Shown one piece after another: positions 32,654-41,657 of a stretch of DNA of 64,000 nucleotides. A program made the position numbers and the translations under genes. The notes under the pieces are model-generated. The model ran no database searches. It saw only the letters and a list, made by a program, of their open reading frames with translations, and was not told the origin of the DNA. The stretch is from Bacteroidota bacterium (GTDB lineage: Bacteria; Bacteroidota; Bacteroidia; Chitinophagales; Chitinophagaceae): NCBI GenBank assembly GCA_947460595.1, contig CANHGS010000004.1, positions 1 through 64,000 of the forward strand, in the 5' to 3' direction. Positions within the stretch are counted from its first letter, which is position 1. Every line of letters starts with the position of its first letter.

Positions 32654-34042
32654 TTAGTCTTTGAAAGAAGGAACCAAAGTAACGTTCCTGTTTTCTTTTC
32701 TACCAGCTTTGGTCTTGTTGTCTGCTTTTGGTTTAGAAGAACCATTTGCAACTGTGGTTAGACGGTCAGCGGAAATACCTTTATCAGTGAATGCTTTCTT
32801 AACAGCATCTGCACGTTTTTGAGACAATGGCATATTTACTTTGTCATTACCAGTAGCGTCCGTATTACCTTGAATCTCTAATTGTAGTTTAGGATACTTA
32901 GCTAACAAATCCAATACTGGGTCAAACTTGGTTTTTGTAATTTTAACATCTACCAATTTAGCAGTATTGATTACAAAGTAGAATGATTTAGCCGCTTCAG
33001 CTAATACTGGAGTCATATCAGGACATCCAAAGTTTGAAGCAACACCAGCTTCGTTAGGACATTTGTCTTGTTCGTCGTTTACACCATCTCCATCAGTATC
33101 AGGGATAGGGCAACCTGCGTATTTAGCCAAACCTGGAACAGTAGGACATTTGTCTTGCTCATCATTAACACCGTCTTTATCGGTATCAGGTACAGGGCAA
33201 CCTTGGTATTTAGCCAAACCTGGAACGGTAGGACATTTGTCTTGCTCATCATTGACACCATCTTTATCAGTATCCGGCACTGGGCAACCTTGGTATTTAG
33301 CAACACCTGGAACAGTAGGACATTTATCCAAGCTATCAACAATACCATCGCTATCAGTATCAACAGGGGGAGCTACTACCACAGGAACAACTGGAGGAAT
33401 AACTTTCTTAGCAAACAATTTCACTTTAACCCCAAATTGGAAACCGTCATTGTAGTATTTGTAACCTAAATTACCTACGTTAGGGTTCTTATCATTTTTG
33501 GTATCGCTCAAGCCATAAATATAACGACCGTAGATTTGAACAGTTTTGGTTGGAAATAACTCAAATCCAACTGTTGCAGCATTGCTGTTAGCAGTGAAAT
33601 TACGCTTGTAGTATCCACCACCCGCGTCATTTTTCAAAGTATTCAAGAAGTCAAACTGCATACCACCCGTTAATGCAAGATTTTTGCTTGTTTGGTATTT
33701 CAGAAAAACAGGATAAGACTGATACTGCATAGTACCAGCAAATTGCTTAATAGAACCCACTTGAGACTTTACATTGTATTTTAAAACACTCCACTGTCCT
33801 TGACCTTCAATGGACAATTTTGAGGACAAAGGAACATTTAAGTAGATACCTCCTGCCCAGCCAAAGTCATTTTTGTAATCAACATTAGAGGTATTTGTTC
33901 TGAACTGTGTGTAGTTCAATGCGCCTAATATACCGCCAGAAATACCTGGTTTACTGGATTTGGTTTTTTGCGCCAAGGAAGTCATGGCTACCATCAGCGT
34001 TGCAACTAGGAGCAACAAGGAACTGAATTTTTTCATTTTCAT
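32654..34042 (-). CDS. OmpA-family protein with thrombospondin type 3 repeats
   Basis: This encodes 462 residues. A signal peptide (KKFSSLLLLVATLMVAMTSLAQ) is followed by an eight-strand-like barrel (about 30-210) and a Pro/Val hinge (VIPPVVPVVVAPP). Four 29-residue Asp-rich TSP3 calcium-binding repeats (DTDKDGVNDEQDKCPTVPG type) come next, then the OmpA C-terminal peptidoglycan-binding domain (LEIQGNTDATGND, NMPLSQKRADAVKKAF, GSSKPKADN). It links outer membrane and cell wall. A consensus promoter lies about 60 bp upstream, and the protein is probably abundant. Confidence 0.93.
   Translation of the reverse strand: MKMKKFSSLLLLVATLMVAMTSLAQKTKSSKPGISGGILGALNYTQFRTNTSNVDYKNDFGWAGGIYLNVPLSSKLSIEGQGQWSVLKYNVKSQVGSIKQFAGTMQYQSYPVFLKYQTSKNLALTGGMQFDFLNTLKNDAGGGYYKRNFTANSNAATVGFELFPTKTVQIYGRYIYGLSDTKNDKNPNVGNLGYKYYNDGFQFGVKVKLFAKKVIPPVVPVVVAPPVDTDSDGIVDSLDKCPTVPGVAKYQGCPVPDTDKDGVNDEQDKCPTVPGLAKYQGCPVPDTDKDGVNDEQDKCPTVPGLAKYAGCPIPDTDGDGVNDEQDKCPNEAGVASNFGCPDMTPVLAEAAKSFYFVINTAKLVDVKITKTKFDPVLDLLAKYPKLQLEIQGNTDATGNDKVNMPLSQKRADAVKKAFTDKGISADRLTTVANGSSKPKADNKTKAGRKENRNVTLVPSFKD
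33014..33361 (-). repeat. Four 87-bp tandem repeats coding TSP3 units
   Basis: Four in-frame units of 29 codons each start with Asp-Thr-Asp and hold one CP and one GCP(V/I)P motif. The middle two are nearly identical at DNA level, so unit number may vary by slippage or recombination. Confidence 0.85.
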
Positions 34043-34099
34043 AATTTTATTTTGATTGCTTTTTATACATCACTCAGTAAGTCTGATATGGAGACAAAA

Positions 34100-34129
34100 C
34101 AAATTTATAGTATATCTAGAAATTAACAA
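34100..34129 (-). promoter_or_regulatory. Consensus Bacteroidota promoter of the OmpA/TSP3 gene
   Basis: TTG (complement of 34127-34129), exactly 19 bp, then TAAATTTG (34100-34107) matches TTG-N19-TAnnTTTG perfectly. The leader to the ATG would be about 50 nt. Confidence 0.75.
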
Positions 34130-34159
34130 CTATTGTTTGTACTGATTTTCAATTGAATT

Positions 34160-34999
34160 CTAAAAAAACAGTGTTTTAAACAGGAAATTAGACATTTGAC
34201 CCTGGTAATTAGAAGTTTCCAGTTGTTTTACCCACCTAATTCCATATATGGCATTTGTCAAAAATATTTCTGAAGCCTGTAAAACTTCTTCCATTTCAAG
34301 ACCGGATTCTACTACCGTGATATCTTTTTTGCGCATTTCTGTGATTAAATGCCTTCTCATAACCCCTTCAACCGGACCTTCAGACAGTCCTGGGGTTTTC
34401 ACTATTCCATCTTTTACTATAAAAACATTGGCAATGGTTGCATCGGCTAGTCTATGATAAGGGTTTAATAAAATAGCATCATTGAAGTGATTTTCTTTTG
34501 CCCAGATGGCTGCCATAGCATAATTCAGATAGTTATTGGTTTTTAAATGAGAAAAGCCATCACAGACTTTTTTGGCATCTGGAAAAACACCTATTACCAA
34601 GCCATTTTCATTGATTTTATTATTAGACTCATTCAAATCCCAGGTTTGAATGAGGTGGTGTGGAAAATGATTGATCCTATCATAAATACCACCTTCTCCC
34701 CTATAAATAGTCAGTCTGACCCTTGCTAGACCATGGTGACCATTCTTCTTGACTAATTCTTGTATCTGCGTCTCCAAATAATTCTTTGTAAAAAAACTTG
34801 GAGGCTGAAACTTAAGCCTATCAAGGGTTTTAAACAGTCGTTCAAAATGATAATCCGCTAATTGAATTTGCCCATCCCTCCATTTGATGGTTTCAAAAAA
34901 ACCATCCCCATACCTAAAAGAACGGTTATCTGGCAGTATCAAAGCTTTGTCAGAACGGAGCATTTGACCATCTGAATAAAGAAAATTGCTAATTGGCAT
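34160..34999 (-). CDS. Class IV aminotransferase, PabC/IlvE-like
   Basis: This encodes 279 residues. It has FRYGDGFFETIKW, the PLP Lys in HLKTNNYLNYAMA and LADATIANVFIVKDG followed by TPGLSEGPVEGVMR. These are landmarks of the fold-type IV family (4-amino-4-deoxychorismate lyase, branched-chain and D-amino acid aminotransferases). Its length and GDGFFET motif favour aminodeoxychorismate lyase in folate synthesis, but the reaction cannot be settled. It is divergent from the NIF3 gene across a 46-bp gap. Confidence 0.8.
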   Translation of the reverse strand: MPISNFLYSDGQMLRSDKALILPDNRSFRYGDGFFETIKWRDGQIQLADYHFERLFKTLDRLKFQPPSFFTKNYLETQIQELVKKNGHHGLARVRLTIYRGEGGIYDRINHFPHHLIQTWDLNESNNKINENGLVIGVFPDAKKVCDGFSHLKTNNYLNYAMAAIWAKENHFNDAILLNPYHRLADATIANVFIVKDGIVKTPGLSEGPVEGVMRRHLITEMRKKDITVVESGLEMEEVLQASEIFLTNAIYGIRWVKQLETSNYQGQMSNFLFKTLFF

Positions 35000-35019
35000 G
35001 TTACAAAGATAGAATGAAG

Positions 35020-35041
35020 CTAATTTAGCCGTCTAATTTAG
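35020..35041. promoter_or_regulatory. Two identical 9-bp palindromes in a divergent gap
   Basis: CTAATTTAG occurs at 35020-35028 and 35033-35041, 13 bp apart start to start. It fills most of the 46-bp gap between the pabC-like gene and the NIF3 gene and could be an operator pair. On the minus strand a -7-like TATCTTTG (35004-35011) lies only 4 bp from the aminotransferase ATG. Confidence 0.4.
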
Positions 35042-35045
35042 TTGC

Positions 35046-36143
35046 ATGCAAATAAAAGATATGATACAGGTGTTAGAAAAACTAGCACCACCCATTTATC
35101 AAGAATCCTATGATAATGCAGGATTAATAGTAGGCAATAGCCATTGGGAATGCACGGGCATTATTTGCAGTTTAGACGCAACAGAAGAAGTTGTGTTAGA
35201 AGCCAAAGCCAAAGGCTGCAACTTAATTGTGGCGCACCATCCCATCTTATTCAAGGGAATCAAACAACTCAATGGAAAGAACTATGTAGAGAAAACCTTG
35301 ATCACTGCCATTAAATCAGATATAGCTATTTATGCCATCCATACCAATTTGGACAATGTTATCTGGGGTGTCAATGGCAAGATTGCCGATCAAATTGGGT
35401 TAATCAACAGACAAATATTGGCTCCCAAAGCTGGACTTCTTTCTAAACTAGTCTGTTTTGCCCCGGAATCTGCCGTAGAAAATATTAAAACCGCCCTTTT
35501 TGAAGCTGGGGCCGGCCATATTGGAAATTATAGTGAGTGCAGTTTTCAAGTAAATGGATGGGGGAATTTTAAGGGGGGGCCAAACAGCCAACCTGTCATT
35601 GGACTGTCAGGACAAAGAACCCATGTGGAGGAGGTTAGCATTGAGTTTATACACCCCTCCCATTTGCAAAAAAAGCTGGTCACCGCCATGATTAAAGCCC
35701 ATCCTTATGAAGAAGTGGCATATGACCTAATCTCATTAGAGAATGATTATCAACATGTTGGATCTGGGATGCTAGGAGAATTACCCGAACCCATGGAAGA
35801 AGCCACCCTATTGGGTATGTTACAAACTTGTTTTGGACTTTCGGTTATCAAACACAGCCCTTTTTTAGAAAAAAGGGTCCAGAAAATTGCTATCTGCGGG
35901 GGTGCGGGCAGTTTTTTGATAGGTGCAGCCATTGGGGCCGGGGCCGATGTGTTCATTAGCGCAGACCTAAAATACCATGAGTTTTTTGACGCAAATGGTC
36001 AAATCCTCCTTGCCGATATTGGGCACTGGGAAAGCGAACAATATACTACTGACTTGCTATTTGATATTTTACAGGCTAAATTCCCTACCTTTGCCGTCCT
36101 CAAATCAGTGATAAAAACCAATCCGGTGAACTATTTTCTGTAA
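35046..36143 (+). CDS. NIF3-family dinuclear-metal protein
   Basis: This encodes 365 residues, the long form with a central CutA/PII-like insert (about 130-240, LSKLVCFAPESAVENIK). Metal-site motifs flank it: SLDATEEVV, VAHHPILFKGIKQL, IYAIHTNLDN and, near the C-terminus, DIGHWESEQYT. The family is widespread and sometimes annotated as GTP cyclohydrolase I type 2, but the in vivo role is unclear. It is followed after 32 bp by the zinc-ribbon gene; this pair is common in Bacteroidota. Confidence 0.92.
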   Translation: MQIKDMIQVLEKLAPPIYQESYDNAGLIVGNSHWECTGIICSLDATEEVVLEAKAKGCNLIVAHHPILFKGIKQLNGKNYVEKTLITAIKSDIAIYAIHTNLDNVIWGVNGKIADQIGLINRQILAPKAGLLSKLVCFAPESAVENIKTALFEAGAGHIGNYSECSFQVNGWGNFKGGPNSQPVIGLSGQRTHVEEVSIEFIHPSHLQKKLVTAMIKAHPYEEVAYDLISLENDYQHVGSGMLGELPEPMEEATLLGMLQTCFGLSVIKHSPFLEKRVQKIAICGGAGSFLIGAAIGAGADVFISADLKYHEFFDANGQILLADIGHWESEQYTTDLLFDILQAKFPTFAVLKSVIKTNPVNYFL

Positions 36144-36175
36144 GAGGAACAAAAACTCCAAATTTTATACTAGAT

Positions 36176-36931
36176 ATGGCATCTGTTAAAGATTTCTCCG
36201 TTGAAGAAAAACTGGTTAACCTAGTAAGGTTACAGAAAACTGATAGCAAACTGGATCAAATTCAGGTATTGAGGGGTGAATTACCCATGGAAGTGAGTGA
36301 CTTAGAAGATGAGATCCTGGGTCTGCATAGTAGACAAACTCGTATTGAAGAAGAGATCAATGGCATCTCTGAATTCATTGAGGGCAAGAAAACTATCATC
36401 AAGGACAGCGAAGCGCTGATCAGTAAATATGAAAAACAAAGCGAGAACGTAAAGAACAATCGCGAGTTTGAAGCTATCAATAAGGAAATTGAAATGCAGC
36501 AGTTAGAAATTAAACTGGCTGAAAAACATATCCGTGATGCTAATGAAGAATTGGCTGAAAAAATCAAAGCACTAGAAGTAGCTAAGAAACAAGTTGCTGT
36601 TAAAGAAGGTGTTTTGAATCACAAGAAAAGTGAACTGGAAAAGATTATTGCCGAAACCGAAAAAGAAGAAACACATTTTAATAAGCAGAGTGCTGATGCT
36701 CGCGGTCATATTGATGAAAGATTATTGTATAGCTATGACAGAATTAGAACTAGCTATCGCAATGGATTAGCAGTAGTACCTGTTGAAAGGGATGCTTGCG
36801 GTGGTTGCTTCAACTCTATTCCTCCACAACGTCAAAGTGAAATTCGTTTGCACAAAAAAATCATTGTTTGTGAAAACTGTGGAAGAATCTTGGTAGACGC
36901 CGACCTGAACGACAGTGTAGAAGCAAAGTAA
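36176..36931 (+). CDS. Coiled-coil protein with C4 zinc ribbon
   Basis: This encodes 251 residues. A long antiparallel coiled coil (about 10-180; Glu/Lys-rich heptads such as EEEINGISEFIEGKK) ends in a C4 zinc ribbon with CGGC and CENC about 20 residues apart. It matches the zf-RING_7/CdsZ family, for which nucleic-acid binding has been proposed. It is probably cotranscribed with the NIF3-family gene upstream. Confidence 0.88.
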   Translation: MASVKDFSVEEKLVNLVRLQKTDSKLDQIQVLRGELPMEVSDLEDEILGLHSRQTRIEEEINGISEFIEGKKTIIKDSEALISKYEKQSENVKNNREFEAINKEIEMQQLEIKLAEKHIRDANEELAEKIKALEVAKKQVAVKEGVLNHKKSELEKIIAETEKEETHFNKQSADARGHIDERLLYSYDRIRTSYRNGLAVVPVERDACGGCFNSIPPQRQSEIRLHKKIIVCENCGRILVDADLNDSVEAK

Positions 36932-36999
36932 CTGTTAAAAGAAGATTTTTAGACTATAAAGGGCATGCTTAATCGCTGCCCTTTATTATTTTACAGAGG

Positions 37000-38490
37000 A
37001 TGAAATTCAAATCTTTATTAGTACTGATACTAGTTATTTTGGCCCTGCGGGCCGATGCTGAAAAAGTATATGATTTCAATAGCACCTGTCAACAAGCTTT
37101 TCAAGAAATTACCAAACTCAAACTAGGCCGAGGAATAGCTTTGGTAGAAAAAGCCAAGCAACAGAATCCAGATAATTTGATTCCATTATTGCTTGAGGAT
37201 TATATAGATTTTTTTATCTTGTTTTTTAATGAAGACCCCGCAGATTTTAAAATCAGGAATCCAAATTTCAACAATCGATTAGCCTTGCTAGAAAAAGGTC
37301 CAAAGTCCTCCCCTTTTTACAATTTTTGTTTGAGTATGGTGCGGGTACACAAATCAGCAGTTGCTATTAAATTTGGACAGACCTGGTCAGCGGGCTGGGA
37401 GATTAGAAAGGCTTATTTGTTACTAAAAGAAAACCAGAAAAAATATCCTGATTTTCAACCCAATCAATTGATGTCTGGGGCATTAATAGCAGCCATTGGA
37501 ACCATTCCTTCTAGTTATAGATGGATAGTTAGCTTGTTTGGTTTTAAGGGTTCTATAGTTGAAGGCATGAATATGGTAAAGAATTTTACTTTTAGCAATG
37601 ACCCCTTGGCCAAAATTTTTGCTAACGAAGCCGCTTTTGTTTACCCCTATTTATTGTTTTACATTGAAAATAAAAAAGACGAAGCGCTGGCATTTGTGAA
37701 TCAAAAAAAACTAGACCTAGTTCACAATCACCTACACTGTTTTATGGCAGCCAATTTGGCCATTAACCATAAACAAACCGCCTTAGCTGGAACTTGGATG
37801 CTGAGTAGAGACAAACATCCAGAATATTTAAAAACCCCTGTTTGGGATTTTGAAATGGGATTTGTAAAACTCTATCATCTAGAGCTACCAGAAGCTGTTA
37901 AATACCTAGAACAGTATCAAAAAGATTTTAAAGGAAGGTTTTATGTGAAGGATGCTTACAACAAATTAAGTTGGGCTTATTATTTACAAGGCAACCAGGC
38001 TGCCGCTAACAATGCTAGAAATGAGATTTTAAAAAAAGGGGCACTGGATTCAGATGCTGACAAAAAAGCCCAAAAAGATGCCAAAGCTAAGACTTGGCCA
38101 AATCCAATTTTATTAAATGCAAGACTCTTAAGTGATGGCGGTTATCACAAAGAAGCATTAGGCATATTATATGGTAAATCCATAGAACAATTTACTACCG
38201 AGGAAGATAGACTTGAATTTACCTATCGCGTAGCTAGAATCTATGACGACCTTGGCCGAAAAGACGATGCTATTAAGTATTATCAAACCGCTATAGTATT
38301 GGGTGAAAACAGAAAAGAATACTACGCTGCAAGGGCGGCATTGCAGATTGGTCAAATTTATGAAGAGCGTGGACAGAAAGCATTGGCTATTACCTATTAC
38401 CAGAAATGCTTAGACATGGAAGACCACGAATACAAAGATTCCCTTGATCAAAGAGCCAAATCAGGCATCAGCAGGTGTAAGGGAGAATAA
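37000..38490 (+). CDS. Exported TPR-repeat protein
   Basis: This encodes 496 residues. A signal peptide (FKSLLVLILVILALRADA) is followed by helical repeats. Clear TPR motifs lie near the C-terminus (VARIYDDLGRKDDAIKYYQTA, then ALQIGQIYEERGQKALAITYYQKCL). The middle part has degenerate helical pairs. It is probably a periplasmic scaffold; partners are unknown. It lies 68 bp after the zinc-ribbon gene and may belong to the same transcript. Confidence 0.8.
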   Translation: MKFKSLLVLILVILALRADAEKVYDFNSTCQQAFQEITKLKLGRGIALVEKAKQQNPDNLIPLLLEDYIDFFILFFNEDPADFKIRNPNFNNRLALLEKGPKSSPFYNFCLSMVRVHKSAVAIKFGQTWSAGWEIRKAYLLLKENQKKYPDFQPNQLMSGALIAAIGTIPSSYRWIVSLFGFKGSIVEGMNMVKNFTFSNDPLAKIFANEAAFVYPYLLFYIENKKDEALAFVNQKKLDLVHNHLHCFMAANLAINHKQTALAGTWMLSRDKHPEYLKTPVWDFEMGFVKLYHLELPEAVKYLEQYQKDFKGRFYVKDAYNKLSWAYYLQGNQAAANNARNEILKKGALDSDADKKAQKDAKAKTWPNPILLNARLLSDGGYHKEALGILYGKSIEQFTTEEDRLEFTYRVARIYDDLGRKDDAIKYYQTAIVLGENRKEYYAARAALQIGQIYEERGQKALAITYYQKCLDMEDHEYKDSLDQRAKSGISRCKGE

Positions 38491-38587
38491 AATGTTTATA
38501 GTATTTCTATTTACAGTAGTTTGAATTTGCTCAGCAGTTGCAGCTTCTATAAATTGCACTAGTTCCTTTGATAAAATAGGAATCACC

Positions 38588-40246
38588 ATGCTCCGGAAAT
38601 TACAGATTCAACATTATGCTATTATTGATGCTATAGAGATAGAATTCTCTGGTCAGCTCAATATCATCACCGGTGAAACAGGTGCGGGTAAGAGTATCCT
38701 AATGGGTGCATTGAGCCTTATATTGGGAGACCGTGCAGATAGTTCTGTTTTAATGTATCCAGACAAGAAATGTGTCATTGAGGGCTATTTTAGTGCGGGT
38801 CATAAAACGGCTGTTGTAGACTTTTTAAAAGCCAATGATTTTGACCAAGAGGAAGAACTTGTTTTAAGAAGAGAAATCTCTCCCAATGGAAAGTCAAGGG
38901 CATTTATCAATGATACCCCAACCACTTTACAACAGATTAGAGAATTGGCTTCTTTGTTGGTAGACTTACACCAACAATTTGACACTTTAAGTTTGGGAGA
39001 TACTGGATTTCAACGCAATGTCTTAGATGCACTTGCGGCTAACCAAGATAGACTATTGGCTTACCAAACTATTTATCAGGATTGGCAGCAAACGGTTAAG
39101 CAATTAGCATTACTGGTTCAACAAAAACAAGATTTTCAAAAAGATAGGGACTACCACCAATTTCAATTAGATGAATTAGCTGAATTATCACTCAAGGAAA
39201 ATGAGTTGGAGGAATTGGATGCAGAATTGCAATTGCTTTCTCATGCAGAAGGTATTAAAACAGCCCTTAGCAAAGTACAATTTGAATTAGAAGAATCGGA
39301 CCAACCCGTTTTGCCTCTTTTTAAACAATGGATGAACCAATTACAATCTTTTAGTGGTTACCATAGTTCCTTACAGGGCATTATAGATAGACTGCATAGC
39401 AGTCAGGTTGAATTGCAAGATATTGCTGACGAGATTGGCGGCTTGAATGGAAAAGTGCATTTTGATGAAAAAAGAATTGAATGGATCAATGAACGTTTAG
39501 CAGTTGGTTATCGTCTGCTAAAAAAGCACGGCGTTAAAACCACTCAAGCCCTTTTGACAATTCAACAGTCATTAGAAACAAGGTTAGAAGCCGTTTTACA
39601 GATTGATGATAAAATAACGGAAGCTTCTCTTGCAGTAGAAACACTTGCCAAAAAAGCGCTACTTGCCGCTGATGAATTGAGTGTTGCTAGAAAGGCGCAA
39701 CAAGAACCATTGGAATCAAAAGTAAATGCCTTGTTGCACCAAGTAGGCATGCCCAATGCTAGGTTGAAGATTGCCATAGAAACAAGCCATCAACTTCAAG
39801 CTTTTGGTCAGGACCAAATAGAATTCTTATTTGACGCCAACAAAAGCAATAAGTTTGAACCCATTAGAAAAGTGGCTAGTGGCGGAGAATTAAGTAGGCT
39901 CATGCTTTGCATCAAATCATTGGTGGCTGAGTCAATAGACCTTGCCACATTGATCTTTGACGAGATTGATACAGGTATTTCTGGTGAAGCCGCCAAACAA
40001 GTAGGATTCATTATGAAGGGGCTGTCACAAAAAAGGCAAATCATTTGTATTACCCATCAACCGCAGATTGCTGGTAAAGCTTCTGCGCATTTTTATGTAT
40101 ACAAAGAAAAACAAGGCAATAGTATTAAGACCAATTTGAAACTATTAGTTAAAGAGGAATCTATGAATGCCATTGCAAGAATGCTTGGAGGAGAAACCCC
40201 TTCTGCTGCAGCTTTAGAACACGCAAAAGAAATGATGTTGGATTAA
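38588..40246 (+). CDS. recN: DNA repair protein RecN
   Basis: This encodes 552 residues with SMC-like organisation. Walker A GETGAGKSIL (29-38) is followed by ELASLLVDLHQQFDTLSLG, a coiled-coil arm (about 150-370), the signature VASGGELSRLMLCIK, Walker B TLIFDEIDTGISGEAA and the H-loop ICITHQPQIA. RecN helps double-strand break repair by tethering DNA. The length is normal. Confidence 0.96.
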   Translation: MLRKLQIQHYAIIDAIEIEFSGQLNIITGETGAGKSILMGALSLILGDRADSSVLMYPDKKCVIEGYFSAGHKTAVVDFLKANDFDQEEELVLRREISPNGKSRAFINDTPTTLQQIRELASLLVDLHQQFDTLSLGDTGFQRNVLDALAANQDRLLAYQTIYQDWQQTVKQLALLVQQKQDFQKDRDYHQFQLDELAELSLKENELEELDAELQLLSHAEGIKTALSKVQFELEESDQPVLPLFKQWMNQLQSFSGYHSSLQGIIDRLHSSQVELQDIADEIGGLNGKVHFDEKRIEWINERLAVGYRLLKKHGVKTTQALLTIQQSLETRLEAVLQIDDKITEASLAVETLAKKALLAADELSVARKAQQEPLESKVNALLHQVGMPNARLKIAIETSHQLQAFGQDQIEFLFDANKSNKFEPIRKVASGGELSRLMLCIKSLVAESIDLATLIFDEIDTGISGEAAKQVGFIMKGLSQKRQIICITHQPQIAGKASAHFYVYKEKQGNSIKTNLKLLVKEESMNAIARMLGGETPSAAALEHAKEMMLD

Positions 40247-40264
40247 TCAATTAAATCAAATAAT

Positions 40265-40540
40265 ATGAAATGGGATCAAATAATTGAATGGGTAGGATTG
40301 TTTGGGGCTTTTTTGAGCTCCGTAACATTTATCCCTCAAGTGTGGTTGGCGTGGAAAACAAAAAGTGTAGGAGACTTGAGTCTTGGGATGCTATTGATTG
40401 TTTTTACCAGTGTCATTGTCTGGCTGGTTTACGGTATTTATTTAAACTTAGTTCCCGTAATTATTGCCAATAGCGTCATTTTTGTTCTGTCACTATTGTT
40501 GCTTTATTTCAAATTTACTTTTCCCAAAAAGAATAGCTAG
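40265..40540 (+). CDS. SemiSWEET sugar transporter
   Basis: This encodes 91 residues forming a single three-helix MtN3/PQ-loop unit: TM1 with the FIPQVWLAWKTKS PQ motif, TM2 SLGMLLIVFTSVIVWLVYGIY and TM3 VIIANSVIFVLSLLLLYFKF. SemiSWEETs dimerise and carry sugars by facilitated diffusion. The gene starts 18 bp after recN, so it probably shares its transcript by position only. Confidence 0.9.
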   Translation: MKWDQIIEWVGLFGAFLSSVTFIPQVWLAWKTKSVGDLSLGMLLIVFTSVIVWLVYGIYLNLVPVIIANSVIFVLSLLLLYFKFTFPKKNS

Positions 40541-40560
40541 TTGCGCAAACCGTTTTAATG

Positions 40561-40591
40561 CAAGAAGCCACTCCCAATGGAATGGCTTCTT
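40561..40591. terminator. Hairpin between convergent genes
   Basis: CAAGAAGCCA and TGGCTTCTTG arms, with a further partly paired CTCC/GGAA, lie between SemiSWEET and the DUF2795 gene. T-runs are poor on both sides, so termination strength is uncertain. Confidence 0.45.
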
Positions 40592-40620
40592 GGATTGACT
40601 ATGGTCTATACCCAATGGGT

Positions 40621-40842
40621 TTAGTATTCGTCTTCGTTGAACATGAAATCTTCCTGACTTGGATAGTCTGGCCAGATGTCTTCAATGCTCTCGTACACTT
40701 CTCCCTCGTCTTCTAGTTCTTGCAGGTTTTCTACCACTTCAATGGGTGCACCGCTACGAATTGAATAGTCAATCAATTCGTCTTTGGTAGCAGGCCAAGG
40801 AGCTTCTTCCAGATAACTTGCTAATTCTAATGTCCAGAACAT
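40621..40842 (-). CDS. DUF2795 small acidic protein
   Basis: This encodes 73 residues from the ATG at 40842. The frame extends 20 codons further but those lie over the likely promoter, and the family begins MFWTLELASYLEEAPWPATKDELI. The C-terminal third is very acidic (EDIWPDYPSQEDFMFNEDEY). DUF2795 proteins have no established function. It is single, with its own promoter. Confidence 0.85.
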   Translation of the reverse strand: MFWTLELASYLEEAPWPATKDELIDYSIRSGAPIEVVENLQELEDEGEVYESIEDIWPDYPSQEDFMFNEDEY

Positions 40843-40858
40843 GTCTTTAAAATTTTTG

Positions 40859-40889
40859 CAAATGTAACCGTATAAACTAAACAACCCAA
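40859..40889 (-). promoter_or_regulatory. Promoter of the DUF2795 gene
   Basis: TTG (complement of 40887-40889), 20 bp, then TACATTTG (40859-40866) fits the Bacteroidota consensus. The leader is about 12 nt, supporting the start at 40842. Confidence 0.6.
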
Positions 40890-40951
40890 CCCAAGTTTTC
40901 AAGGATGTGCAAATAAATTCCTAAAAATGGCCTGACTTGGCCTTGCTTTTG

Positions 40952-40959
40952 TAGGTTTG
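40952..40959 (+). promoter_or_regulatory. -7 promoter element of the lolD-like gene
   Basis: TAGGTTTG matches TAnnTTTG exactly, 24 bp before the ATG. No TTG at standard spacing was found. Confidence 0.4.
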
Positions 40960-40983
40960 CAAGTATAACCCATACGGAATCAA

Positions 40984-41640
40984 ATGCTTAAAGCCCTAAA
41001 TATCACTAAGTCCTACGGCCAACTTTCAGTTTTGAAGGGGGTGGACATTTCTGTTAATAAGGGTGAAATTGTCAGTATTTTGGGTTCTTCCGGGGCGGGC
41101 AAGAGTAGTTTGCTGCATATTTTGGGCACCTTAGACAAGGCCGATACCGGAACTATTACTATCAATCATCAGTCTCTAGAGGGGCTCAAAGGCAAAGAAT
41201 TGGCCGCTTTTAGAAACAAGTATATTGGGTTTGTTTTTCAGTTTCATCATTTGTTACCGGAATTTTCAGCCCTAGAAAATGTGTGTATTCCAGGCTGGAT
41301 AGCAGGCAGAAAAAGAAAAGAGGTGGAAGAACAGGCAGCTGCACTGCTTGAAAAGTTGGGGCTGGGAATTAGAAAAGAACACAAACCCCAAGAACTTTCA
41401 GGCGGTGAACAGCAAAGGGTGGCTGTTGCAAGGGCGTTGATTAACCAGCCAGTAATTGTGTTTGCTGACGAGCCAACCGGCAATTTGGATAGCAAGAACG
41501 CCAAAGAGCTACATGAGCTTTTTGTGTCCTTGCGAGATGAATTTCAACAAACTTTTTTGATTGTGACCCACAATGAAGAACTAGCGTCTATGAGTGATCG
41601 CAGTTTGTTTATGAGGGATGGCCTAATCATGGCATCCTAA
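40984..41640 (+). CDS. lolD: LolD-like ABC transporter ATP-binding protein
   Basis: This encodes 218 residues. It has Walker A GSSGAGKSSLL, a Q-loop VFQFHHLLPEFSALENV, signature LSGGEQQRVAVARAL, Walker [13 protein letters not shown] and an H-loop VTHNEE. The FQFHHLLPEF segment is typical of LolD, which powers release of lipoproteins from the inner membrane to LolA. No lolC/E lies adjacent, which is usual in this phylum. A related MacB-like ATPase is at 42327-43043. Confidence 0.85.
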   Translation: MLKALNITKSYGQLSVLKGVDISVNKGEIVSILGSSGAGKSSLLHILGTLDKADTGTITINHQSLEGLKGKELAAFRNKYIGFVFQFHHLLPEFSALENVCIPGWIAGRKRKEVEEQAAALLEKLGLGIRKEHKPQELSGGEQQRVAVARALINQPVIVFADEPTGNLDSKNAKELHELFVSLRDEFQQTFLIVTHNEELASMSDRSLFMRDGLIMAS

Positions 41641-41657
41641 AAATTCTTTTCCAAGAT

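Noticed and set aside
33063..33469. Repetitive plus-strand frames over the TSP3 region
   Set aside because: They are antisense images of the 87-bp repeats of the OmpA gene; no independent evidence.
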